Shown one piece after another: positions 56,766 to 64,000 of a stretch of DNA of 64,000 nucleotides. How positions within the stretch are numbered: position 1 is the first letter of the stretch; each line of letters starts with the position of its first letter. The DNA lies in contig NZ_CP112866.1 of the NCBI RefSeq assembly GCF_026410085.1, positions 1,116,001 to 1,180,000 of the forward strand, written 5' to 3'. The DNA comes from Pseudomonas quebecensis (GTDB taxonomy: Bacteria; Pseudomonadota; Gammaproteobacteria; Pseudomonadales; Pseudomonadaceae). Position numbers and translations under genes: made by a program. The notes beneath the pieces were generated by a model. That model worked only from the letters and a program-made list of their open reading frames with translations, was not told where the DNA came from and made no database searches.

Positions 56766-58232
56766 ATGGGCAGCATGACTTCCGGCCAAGGCGCCGGGCA
56801 ATTGGAAACACGCGGTATCGAGCCCGTCCCGGAAGGGGAGTGCAACGGCCACCCGCTGCAACTGTTCTGGGTATGGTTCGCCGCCAATATCAGCATCCTC
56901 GGTTTGCCGCTGGGCGCCACGTTGGTGGCGTTTCGCGGCCTGGCGATCTGGCAGGCAGTGATCGTGGCAATCCTCGGCGCCGCCGGTTCCTTTGCCGTGG
57001 TGGGCATCATTTCCATCGCCGGCCGACGGGGCCGCGCGCCCAGCCTGACACTGTCCCGAGCCATTTTCGGCGTGCGCGGCAATATCGGTCCGACGCTGGT
57101 CTCGCTGATGTCGCGCCTGGGCTGGGAAACCGTCAACACCACCACCGCCGCGTTTGTGCTGCTGTCGCTGTGTTCGATTCTGTTCGGCTCGGCGGTCGAA
57201 GCTAAAAGCGCGCCGGTGCTGACCCTGATCTTTATCGGCATCTTCGTGCTGCTGACCCTGGCCGTCTCCGGCCTGGGCCACGCCACCTTGCTGGTGATCC
57301 AGAAGTGGGCCACCTATGTGTTCGGTGCGCTGAACATCCTGGTGGGCGGTTTTCTCTGCGCCACCATCGACTGGAGTGCCGTCTTCAACGCCGCCCCGGC
57401 TCCGCTGAGCGCGATGATCATCGGCATCGGCACCATGGCCGCCGGTACCGGTATCGGCTGGGCCAATGCCGGTGCCGATATGTCGCGCTACCAGCACCGC
57501 AGCGTCAAGGCCGCACGACTGGTGGCGTCCGCCGCATTTGGCGCGGGTATCCCGCTGGTACTGTTGATCACCCTCGGCGGTCTGCTGTCGGTGGGCAACA
57601 ATGACCTGGCGGCGGCCACGGACCCGATCATCGCGATCCGCGACATGCTGCCCACCTGGATGGCCGTGCCGTACCTGATCACCGCGTTCGGCGGGCTGTT
57701 GCTGTCAAACAACCTGTCGGTGTATTCGGCCGGCCTCACTACCTTGACGCTCGGCCTGAAGGTCAAGCGCGTGCATGCGGTGATCGTCGATATCGTGGCG
57801 ATTTTCGCCGGTTCGATTTACTTCATGCTGATCGCCGACAGTTTCTATGGCCCGTTCATCACCTTCATTTCGCTGCTGGCGGTGCCGATTACCGCGTGGG
57901 TCGGGATCTTCGTGGTCGATCTGATTCACCGTCACTACTACAGCGCCAAGGATTTGCTGGACGTCAGCCCCAGCAGCGCCTATTGGTATCGCGGCGGCGT
58001 GGAATGGCGCGCGTTCGGCGCCTGGGCCGTGGCGATCGTGTTGGGTTTCAGCTTCACCACCATTGGCACCACCGCCGACAACATCTGGTTTGCCGGACCA
58101 TTGTCTGATTCCTGGCTGGGCCACAACGGCCTGGGCTGGATCGTAACGTTCCTGGTTGCGGGTGGGCTTTATGCCGTACTAGGTGGCGCCTCCGATCGCC
58201 GTCCGGCGCTGGTCGAGGGCGCGCATGTCTAG
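56766..58232 (+). CDS. NCS1-family nucleobase/cytosine-type permease
   Basis: This is a 488-aa inner-membrane permease with about twelve helices, with GLPLGATLVAFRGL near the first helix and GWANAGADMSRYQHRS in the loop after helix 6. It resembles CodB-like cytosine or purine permeases. It occupies the place of the YegT transporter in E. coli. It follows the hydrolase by 73 bp, with an intergenic GAGCACCACG stretch before ATG 56766. Confidence 0.85.
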   Translation: MGSMTSGQGAGQLETRGIEPVPEGECNGHPLQLFWVWFAANISILGLPLGATLVAFRGLAIWQAVIVAILGAAGSFAVVGIISIAGRRGRAPSLTLSRAIFGVRGNIGPTLVSLMSRLGWETVNTTTAAFVLLSLCSILFGSAVEAKSAPVLTLIFIGIFVLLTLAVSGLGHATLLVIQKWATYVFGALNILVGGFLCATIDWSAVFNAAPAPLSAMIIGIGTMAAGTGIGWANAGADMSRYQHRSVKAARLVASAAFGAGIPLVLLITLGGLLSVGNNDLAAATDPIIAIRDMLPTWMAVPYLITAFGGLLLSNNLSVYSAGLTTLTLGLKVKRVHAVIVDIVAIFAGSIYFMLIADSFYGPFITFISLLAVPITAWVGIFVVDLIHRHYYSAKDLLDVSPSSAYWYRGGVEWRAFGAWAVAIVLGFSFTTIGTTADNIWFAGPLSDSWLGHNGLGWIVTFLVAGGLYAVLGGASDRRPALVEGAHV

Positions 58233-59142
58233 GTTGCTGCACACCGGTCAGGTTATTGTCGACCTGGTCATGGCCCTCGATGCGTTGCCCGAATCCGGTG
58301 GCGACGTGCTGGCGCAATCGGCCAGCTTCGAAACCGGCGGGGGCTTCAACGTGATGGCCGCCGCACGCCGCAACGGGATGCCGGTGGTGTACCTGGGGCG
58401 CCATGGTACCGGGCGTTTCGGCGACCTGGCCCGCGCGGCAATGCAGGCGGACGGCATCGAGATAGCCCTTGCGCCCACCACTGGCAAGGACACCGGCTTG
58501 TGCGTTGCCCTGACCGAAGCGTCCACGGAGCGAACCTTCATTTCTCGCCTCGGCGCCGAGGGTGACCTCAGTGCCGAGGACCTCGCCAGCGTGGCGCCGC
58601 ATGCAGGTGATTATGTCTATGTGAGCGGCTACAGCCTGTTGTTGGAAGGCAAGGCGCAACCGCTGATTGACTGGGTGCTGGCGCTGCCGCGCGCCATTGT
58701 GGTGGTGTTCGATCCGGGGCCTTTGGTCAAAGCGCCTGATTCGGCCCTGATGCGTGCATTGCTGCCGCGCATCGATATCTGGACCAGTAACGCTCCCGAG
58801 GCGCTGGCATTCACCGGCGCGGTGGACATCGCGCATGCCCTGTCCGCGCTCGCTCGGCACCTGCCCGCCGACGCGCTGCTGGTGGTGCGCGACGGGCCGA
58901 ATGGCTGCTGGGTAGGGAGGGGCGCCCACATCGACCACGTGCCGGGTTTCAAGGTACGGGCAGTGGACAGCAACGGCGCCGGGGATGCGCACGCAGGGGT
59001 AATGATGGCCGGCCTTGCCCAAGGCCTCACGCCGGTGGAATCGGCGCGCCGTGCCAATGCCGCAGCGGCATTGGCGGTGACCCGTCGGGGCCCGGCCACA
59101 TCGCCGGGCGCTGGCGAAGTCGACGCTTTCCTCAACGGATAA
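58225..59142 (+). CDS. PfkB-family carbohydrate or nucleoside kinase, YegV-like
   Basis: This is a 305-aa PfkB kinase from ATG 58225, overlapping the permease by 8 bp. Motifs: FETGGGFNVMAAARR (N-terminal signature) and DSNGAGDAHAGVMMAGLA (catalytic Asp region). It phosphorylates ribose, nucleosides or related sugars. With the hydrolase and permease it forms a salvage or catabolic route. Confidence 0.87.
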   Translation: MSRLLHTGQVIVDLVMALDALPESGGDVLAQSASFETGGGFNVMAAARRNGMPVVYLGRHGTGRFGDLARAAMQADGIEIALAPTTGKDTGLCVALTEASTERTFISRLGAEGDLSAEDLASVAPHAGDYVYVSGYSLLLEGKAQPLIDWVLALPRAIVVVFDPGPLVKAPDSALMRALLPRIDIWTSNAPEALAFTGAVDIAHALSALARHLPADALLVVRDGPNGCWVGRGAHIDHVPGFKVRAVDSNGAGDAHAGVMMAGLAQGLTPVESARRANAAAALAVTRRGPATSPGAGEVDAFLNG

Positions 59143-59147
59143 CACGC

Positions 59148-59183
59148 CACCGATGTGAGGACGTGCGCGCCCTCACATCGGTG
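59148..59183. terminator. Bidirectional 13-bp hairpin
   Basis: CACCGATGTGAGG (59148-59160)/CCTCACATCGGTG (59171-59183), perfect arms, between convergent genes. No long T run, so it may be a weak or Rho-assisted terminator. Confidence 0.65.
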
Positions 59184-59203
59184 ACATTGGCGTCAGAGCA
59201 GGG

Positions 59204-59584
59204 CTAACCCGCCTTCTTCAACGCCTCGATCAATTCGTCCTTGCGCATGCTCGAACGCCCGGGGATATCCTTCGCCCGAGCTTCTTTGAGCAAGCTTTGC
59301 TTGGTCTGGGCGCTTAACGCCGCACGGCTGTTGCGCGGATGTCCCTCGCGGCTGGCGGCAGCGCGTTTGGCCGATGCCTGACGATCCTCGGCTTTCTTCG
59401 CCGGGGCCTTGCGCTGGCCGGAACCGCCGGCTTTTTCGCCACCACCGGATTGCTTGTTGACCGTGGCCCAGGCGCGCGCTTCGGCTTCGGCCTTTGGCAC
59501 GCCTTTATCCTCGTAACTGTGCTCGATACGGGCGGCTTTGCGCTTCTGTGCGGCGGTGTATTTGGCTTTGCTTCCAAGAGGCAT
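59204..59584 (-). CDS. Small basic protein with Rho-N-like C-terminus
   Basis: This is a 126-aa protein, K, A and R rich. C-terminal KQSLLKEARAKDIPGRSSMRKDELIEALKKA resembles the Rho termination factor N-terminal (SAP-like) fold. Similar proteins are often labelled plasmid stabilisation proteins in Pseudomonas, with no evidence for that role. Confidence 0.72.
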   Translation of the reverse strand: MPLGSKAKYTAAQKRKAARIEHSYEDKGVPKAEAEARAWATVNKQSGGGEKAGGSGQRKAPAKKAEDRQASAKRAAASREGHPRNSRAALSAQTKQSLLKEARAKDIPGRSSMRKDELIEALKKAG

Positions 59585-59634
59585 TGCGATACTCCTACTG
59601 GCCCTGTCGCCAGGGCCAGACCAGACAAAACGAA

Positions 59635-59901
59635 TTACTGAGCGTCTGCGCTTTCCAGCTTGCGCGCTTCATCGACACCCGACGCGGTCAGCTTGATCGG
59701 CAGGTTCAACGCATATTCACCGGCAGCGTCGGTGGTCACATGACCATCCTTGATCAATCCACGGTCCTGGAGAAACGCCAAGGCACTGGCGACCTCTTTT
59801 TCGCCGCGGTAGTTGTCCAGCACTTCCTTGCCCAAACCGTGGGGATGGGCGTGCAGCAGGCGGGTGAGGACTTCTTTTTCAAGGTTCTTATCGACGTTCA
59901 T
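59635..59901 (-). CDS. Small hypothetical protein, possible winged helix
   Basis: This is an 88-aa protein (MNVDKNLEKEVLTRLLHAHP) with an alternating helix-strand pattern like a winged helix and the segment LQDRGLIKDGHVTTD. No family is assigned. It lies between two other small leftward genes. Confidence 0.6.
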   Translation of the reverse strand: MNVDKNLEKEVLTRLLHAHPHGLGKEVLDNYRGEKEVASALAFLQDRGLIKDGHVTTDAAGEYALNLPIKLTASGVDEARKLESADAQ

Positions 59902-59952
59902 GCGTACCTCTTCATGGGGAAATGATCGGGTGTTCGGCTGGCGTGCGATGGA

Positions 59953-60285
59953 TCAAGGTGTCGGTTGTTTAGGCGCGCCCGGCAGGTTCGAGTCGTCGCC
60001 TTTGTTGATCTTCGGCTCGTTCACCGATGGACCCATCTTGCCATTGCCTACCGCAGCCGGTGCCTGGCGCTGGGTGTCGTGGCCTTGGGTGTGCGGGTCG
60101 GCGGCGTTGGTGTTATCGATCACCGCGCCGCCATTGGCGTCCAGGCCCGTGCCCATGGATTTCTGCGATTCGGTGGTGGCGTCCGGGTTGGTCGGGCCGG
60201 TGGACGAAGTCGCCGCGAAGCTGCTCAGGGAAACCGCGGACAGCAGGCCGGCGAGGGCGAGGGCAGCACATTTGGAATGGTTCAT
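59953..60285 (-). CDS. Small exported protein, low complexity
   Basis: This is a 110-aa protein with a signal peptide (ALALAGLLSAVSLSSFAATSS) and a mature part rich in G, N, D, P and T. No known domain. It is the first gene of a leftward run. The 219-bp gap after it contains no other gene; a promoter should lie there. Confidence 0.65.
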   Translation of the reverse strand: MNHSKCAALALAGLLSAVSLSSFAATSSTGPTNPDATTESQKSMGTGLDANGGAVIDNTNAADPHTQGHDTQRQAPAAVGNGKMGPSVNEPKINKGDDSNLPGAPKQPTP

Positions 60286-60504
60286 GAGGGTGTCTCCATA
60301 TGATTAATGTCCTTACCCTCTATTGGTCAGCCGGTGTTTATTGATCGTGCCTTAAGGGCGACGAACGGTATCAAGTCGCCTGTAAGAATTTGTGTGACAG
60401 CGCACCCGGCCACTACGACGGCACCCCGCAGCGCATAAAATTGCGCTGCAATCGCTCATCGAAGCGTCTTGATATGTGGCCTTTCACATTGCCAAGGCTC
60501 GCCC

Positions 60505-60984
60505 ATGACCATCGAGATTCGTCCCGCCGTGCCCAGTGACGCTGCGCAGATCCTGACTTTCATCACCGAGCTCGCCGAGTACGAAAAGGCCCGGCATGAA
60601 GTGATCGCCAGCGTGGCGGATATCCAGCGCAGCCTGTTTGGCGAAGGTGCGACTGCCCATGGCCTGATCTGCTCGCGAGACGGTGTGCCGATCGGCTTCG
60701 CGGTATTCTTTTTCAGCTACTCCACCTGGCTGGGCAGCAACTGCCTGTACCTCGAAGACCTCTACATCAACCCGGAACAACGCGGCGGCGGGGCAGGCAA
60801 GAAGCTGTTGCGCCACTTGGCCAAGATCGCCTTCGACAACGGCTGTGGTCGTTTCGAGTGGAGCGTGCTGGACTGGAACGAGCCGGCGATTGCTTTCTAT
60901 AAGTCCATCGGCGCCCAGCCCCAAGAAGAGTGGGTGCGTTATCGCATGGAAGGCGACGCGTTGCGCGACTTTGCCTTGGGCTGA
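60505..60984 (+). CDS. GNAT-family acetyltransferase
   Basis: This is a 159-aa protein from ATG 60505. The acetyl-CoA loop RGGGAGKKLLRHLA and the segment LYLEDLYINPEQ fit the spermidine-acetyltransferase-like subgroup of GNAT. Substrate unknown. Ends in a strong terminator. Confidence 0.85.
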   Translation: MTIEIRPAVPSDAAQILTFITELAEYEKARHEVIASVADIQRSLFGEGATAHGLICSRDGVPIGFAVFFFSYSTWLGSNCLYLEDLYINPEQRGGGAGKKLLRHLAKIAFDNGCGRFEWSVLDWNEPAIAFYKSIGAQPQEEWVRYRMEGDALRDFALG

Positions 60985-61014
60985 GGCTGAAAGCCGCCGT
61001 AGCGATTGCTCAAT

Positions 61015-61042
61015 AAACCGGCATCTTAATGCCGGTTTTTTT
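61015..61042 (+). terminator. Terminator after the GNAT gene
   Basis: Stem AAACCGGCAT/ATGCCGGTTT with T run. Confidence 0.93.
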
Positions 61043-61079
61043 ATATCTTCTCTCACATTATGGGATGCAAATTTATATA

Positions 61080-61109
61080 TTGAGATGTTTCAGGGTCTGG
61101 GTTTATAGT
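61080..61109 (+). promoter_or_regulatory. Candidate sigma-70 promoter of the arabinose-type operon
   Basis: TTGAGA (61080-61085) and TATAGT (61104-61109) with 18-base spacing, 44 bases before the start at 61154. The upstream AT-rich run (61057-61079) could serve as an UP element. Confidence 0.5.
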
Positions 61110-61153
61110 CGGCGGCATCAGCACTCACTACCAAAAATAAAACAGGTGAAGCG

Positions 61154-61975
61154 ATGCAGGCACAACCGTTGTCCTTACCCGTGGTGCCCGAGCCTACCTA
61201 CGGCGAGCGTCTCAAAGGCAAGGTGGTGATTATCACCGGTGCCGCCCAAGGCATTGGCGAGGCAATCGTCGCGTGTTTCCAGGCCCAGCAGGCGCAGTTG
61301 GTGATCGGCGATATCCAGGGTGAGAAAGTCCAAGCCGTAGCCGCCCGCTGGCGCGAACGTGGCGCCCGGATCCATGCGCTGCCTATCGATATCACCGTGA
61401 AGGAGCAGTGGCAGGCGCTGGTCAGCCTGGCCATCGAGCGTTTCGGGCGCGTGGATGTGTTGGTCAACTGCGCCGGCGTCAATGTGTTCCGTGACCCATT
61501 GGAGATGACCGACGAAGACTGGCGCCGCTGCTTCGCCATCGACCTCGACGGAGCCTGGTTCGGCTGCCGCACGGTGCTGCCGCACATGATCGAGCAGGGC
61601 ATCGGCAACATCATCAATATCGCTTCCACCCATTCCAGTCACATCATTCCCGGTTGCTTCCCGTACCCGGTCGCCAAGCATGGCCTGCTCGGCCTGACCC
61701 GTGCCCTGGGCATCGAATACGCGCCCAAAGGCATCCGCGTAAATGCCATCGCGCCGGGTTATATCGAAACCCAACTCAATGTGGACTACTGGAACGGTTT
61801 CCCCGACCCCCACGCCGAGCGTCAGCGCGCCTTCGACCTGCACCCACCCAAGCGCATCGGCCAGCCGGTTGAGGTGGCGATGACGGCGCTGTTCCTGGCC
61901 ACCGACGAAGCGCCTTTTATCAATGCCACCTGCCTGATGATCGATGGCGGGCGGTCTGTGATGTACCACGACTAA
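61154..61975 (+). CDS. SDR-family sugar dehydrogenase, probably L-arabinose-type
   Basis: This is a 273-aa short-chain dehydrogenase: TGAAQGIGEAIV binds NAD(P), the YxxxK is in YPVAKHGLLGLTRALG, and NCAGVNVFRDPLEM is the N-AG box. It lies directly upstream of araF and araG, so it probably oxidises L-arabinose at C1 in the non-phosphorylating pathway. The precise sugar is inferred. Confidence 0.75.
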   Translation: MQAQPLSLPVVPEPTYGERLKGKVVIITGAAQGIGEAIVACFQAQQAQLVIGDIQGEKVQAVAARWRERGARIHALPIDITVKEQWQALVSLAIERFGRVDVLVNCAGVNVFRDPLEMTDEDWRRCFAIDLDGAWFGCRTVLPHMIEQGIGNIINIASTHSSHIIPGCFPYPVAKHGLLGLTRALGIEYAPKGIRVNAIAPGYIETQLNVDYWNGFPDPHAERQRAFDLHPPKRIGQPVEVAMTALFLATDEAPFINATCLMIDGGRSVMYHD

Positions 61976-62013
61976 AACCCGCTGCTCTCCCATAACAACA
62001 AGAGGTGCCGTTC

Positions 62014-63003
62014 ATGAAAAAAGCCTTACGTGTGCTTGCTACCGCCGTTGCGCTCAGCGGCCTCAGTTCCTTCGCCCTGGCCGCCGATCCCGTCAAAATC
62101 GGTTTTCTGGTCAAACAGGCCGAAGAACCCTGGTTCCAGACCGAGTGGGCCTTCGCCGAAAAAGCCGGCAAGGAGCATGGCTTTACCGTGATCAAGATCG
62201 CCGTGCCCGACGGCGAAAAAACCCTCTCGGCCATCGACAGCCTGGCCGCCAACGGCGCCAAGGGTTTTGTGATCTGCCCGCCGGATGTGTCCCTCGGCCC
62301 GGCTATCGTGGCTAAGGCCAAAGTCAACGACCTGAAAGTCATGGCGGTGGACGACCGTTTTGTCGATGCCAAGGGCAAGTTCATGGAAGACGTGCCGTAC
62401 CTGGGTATGGCGGCCTTTGAAGTGGGCCAGAAGCAGGGCGCGGCCATGGCGGATGAAGCGAAAAAACGCGGCTGGGACTGGAAAGAAACTTACGCGGTGA
62501 TTACCACCTACAACGAACTCGATACCGGCAAGAAACGCACCGACGGTTCGATTGATTCGCTGAAAAAAGCCGGCATCCCTGCAGACCATATCCTCACCGC
62601 ACCGCTGAAAACCCTCGACGTCCCCGGCAGCATGGACGCCACCAACTCGGCCCTGGTCAAACTGCCCGGCGCGGCGAAAAACCTGATCATCGGCGGCATG
62701 AACGACAACACCGTGCTCGGCGGCGTACGCGCCACCGAGGCGGCCGGTTTCAAGGCGGCTAATGTGATCGGTATCGGCATCAACGGCACCGACGCCATCG
62801 GCGAGCTGAAAAAACCGAACAGCGGCTTCTTCGGCTCGATGCTGCCAAGCCCGCATATCGAGGGTTACAACACCGCGTTGGCGATGTACGAGTGGGTCAC
62901 CACCGGTAAGGAACCGGCCAAGTACACCGCCATGGATGAAGTCACCCTGATCACCCGCGCCAACTTCCAGGAAGAACTGACCAAGATCGGGCTGTGGAAA
63001 TGA
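62014..63003 (+). CDS. araF: L-arabinose ABC transporter binding protein AraF
   Basis: This is a 329-aa periplasmic binding protein from ATG 62014 (AGAGGTG upstream). Signal peptide ends near SSFALA. The pattern VKIGFLVKQAEEPWFQTEW and the C-terminal MLPSPHIEGYNTALAMYEW fit AraF. It overlaps the ABC gene by 4 bp. Confidence 0.9.
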   Translation: MKKALRVLATAVALSGLSSFALAADPVKIGFLVKQAEEPWFQTEWAFAEKAGKEHGFTVIKIAVPDGEKTLSAIDSLAANGAKGFVICPPDVSLGPAIVAKAKVNDLKVMAVDDRFVDAKGKFMEDVPYLGMAAFEVGQKQGAAMADEAKKRGWDWKETYAVITTYNELDTGKKRTDGSIDSLKKAGIPADHILTAPLKTLDVPGSMDATNSALVKLPGAAKNLIIGGMNDNTVLGGVRATEAAGFKAANVIGIGINGTDAIGELKKPNSGFFGSMLPSPHIEGYNTALAMYEWVTTGKEPAKYTAMDEVTLITRANFQEELTKIGLWK

Positions 63004-64000
63004 CCGCTGCGGCTTTGCGCTTCGACGGTATCGGCAAAACCTTCCCCGGCGTCAAGGCGCTGGACGGTATCTGCTTCACCGCCCACCCGGGGCAGGTACA
63101 CGCCTTGATGGGCGAAAACGGCGCGGGCAAGTCGACGCTGCTGAAGATCCTCGGCGGGGCCTATATCCCGAGCAGCGGCACGGTGCAGATCGGCGCGCAG
63201 ACCATGGCCTTCAAATGCGCCGCCGACAGCATCGCCAGCGGCGTGGCGGTGATTCACCAGGAGCTGCATCTGGTGCCGGAAATGAGCGTGGCCGAGAATC
63301 TGTTCCTCGGCCATTTGCCCACGCGCTGGGGCGTGGTCAACCGTGGCCTGCTGCGCAAGCAGGCCCTGGCGTGCCTCAAGGGCCTGGCCGATGAGATCGA
63401 CCCGGACCAGAAGCTGGGGCGCTTGTCCCTGGGCCAGCGCCAATTGGTGGAAATCGCCAAGGCGTTGTCCCGTGGCGCCCATGTGATCGCCTTCGACGAG
63501 CCGACCAGCAGCCTGTCGGCGCGGGAGATCGACCGCTTGATGGCGATCATCACGCGCCTGCGCGACGAGGGCAAAGTGGTGCTCTACGTGTCGCATCGCA
63601 TGGAAGAAGTGTTCCGCATCTGCGACGCGGTCACGGTGTTCAAGGACGGCCGCTACGTGCGCACGTTCGAGGACATGAGCGCACTGACCCACGACCAGTT
63701 GGTGACCTGCATGGTCGGTCGCGACATTCAGGACATCTACGACTACCGCCCGCGCGAGCAGGGCGAGGTGGCGCTCAAGGTCGACGGTCTGCTTGGGCCA
63801 GGCTTGCGCGAGCCGGTGAGTTTCCAGGTGCGCAAAGGCGAAATCCTCGGCTTGTTCGGCCTGGTCGGGGCAGGGCGTACCGAGCTGTTCCGTCTGCTCA
63901 GCGGCCTGGAGCGTGCCCGCGCCGGCAGCCTTGAGCTCTGTGGTGAGCCATTGCAACTGCGTTCGCCGCGCGACGCCATCGCCGCCGGGGTGCTGCTGTG
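63000..64000 (+). CDS. araG: L-arabinose ABC transporter ATP-binding protein AraG (partial)
   Basis: From ATG 63000 (overlap ATGA) to the window end, 333 codons of a protein of about 500 are present. Walker A GENGAGKSTLLKI, signature LSLGQRQLVEIAKAL, Walker B VIAFDEPTSSL, and the start of the second ABC domain with LFGLVGAGRTELFRLL. It energises arabinose uptake with AraF and the permease, which should follow outside the window. Confidence 0.93.
   Translation, partial: MTAAALRFDGIGKTFPGVKALDGICFTAHPGQVHALMGENGAGKSTLLKILGGAYIPSSGTVQIGAQTMAFKCAADSIASGVAVIHQELHLVPEMSVAENLFLGHLPTRWGVVNRGLLRKQALACLKGLADEIDPDQKLGRLSLGQRQLVEIAKALSRGAHVIAFDEPTSSLSAREIDRLMAIITRLRDEGKVVLYVSHRMEEVFRICDAVTVFKDGRYVRTFEDMSALTHDQLVTCMVGRDIQDIYDYRPREQGEVALKVDGLLGPGLREPVSFQVRKGEILGLFGLVGAGRTELFRLLSGLERARAGSLELCGEPLQLRSPRDAIAAGVLL

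Overview
The window reads as a chromosome segment of a Pseudomonas of the fluorescens group. The evidence is the gene order maf-yceD-rpmF-plsX-fabD-fabG-acpP-fabF-pabC-mltG-tmk-holB-tatD next to rne-rluC, a cheV-cheR-flgBCDE flagellar block, PhoPQ and NrdA of Pseudomonas type, RpoN (sigma-54) promoters, GC-rich coding bias and a P. fluorescens-type intergenic inverted repeat. All assignments come from reading motifs; no database was searched.

Positions 1 to about 10052 are accessory DNA, the right part of an integrated genomic island. Its right edge lies inside a tRNA-Arg(CCT) gene, of which only the 3' part (about 10005-10052) and its terminator remain here. The island carries a tyrosine integrase, a divergent RHH-like protein, and a leftward operon with stop/start overlaps (AlpA-like HTH, two unknowns, a DUF3077-like protein and a 962-aa primase/DUF927 helicase, then a coiled-coil protein and a small ORF). 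At its left is an AT-rich two-gene cassette: a protein with a probable EVE-like nucleic-acid-binding N-terminus overlapping a small three-helix membrane protein. This is the best candidate here for an undescribed defence-type system.

Positions 10340-20675 hold an MFS transporter, flagellar control and assembly genes (ycgR, flgN, flgM, flgA leftward; cheV, cheR, flgBCDE rightward) and, after the flgE terminator, an unrecognised Cys/His-containing protein preceded by a hrp-box-like motif, which could make it a type III effector. Positions 20758-31000 hold nrdA (with DnaA boxes upstream), an RstAB-like two-component pair, a phosphopantetheinyl transferase, a small exported protein with phoPQ behind four 11-bp-phased GTTCAG repeats, and an AraC-type regulator.

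Positions 31227-51437 hold dctA (sigma-54 promoter with upstream palindromes), an XdhC/MobA-like pair, rne, rluC, a HAD phosphatase, an S49 peptidase, maf, and the long fatty-acid/cell-envelope/replication cluster. pilZ, which lies between holB and tatD in P. aeruginosa, is missing. Positions 51880-60984 hold a TetR regulator, a MoaA-like radical SAM enzyme, two conserved proteins of unknown role, a yegWUV-like catabolic operon with an NCS1 permease, three small leftward genes and a GNAT acetyltransferase. From 61154 an arabinose-type operon begins (SDR dehydrogenase, AraF, AraG) and runs off the end.
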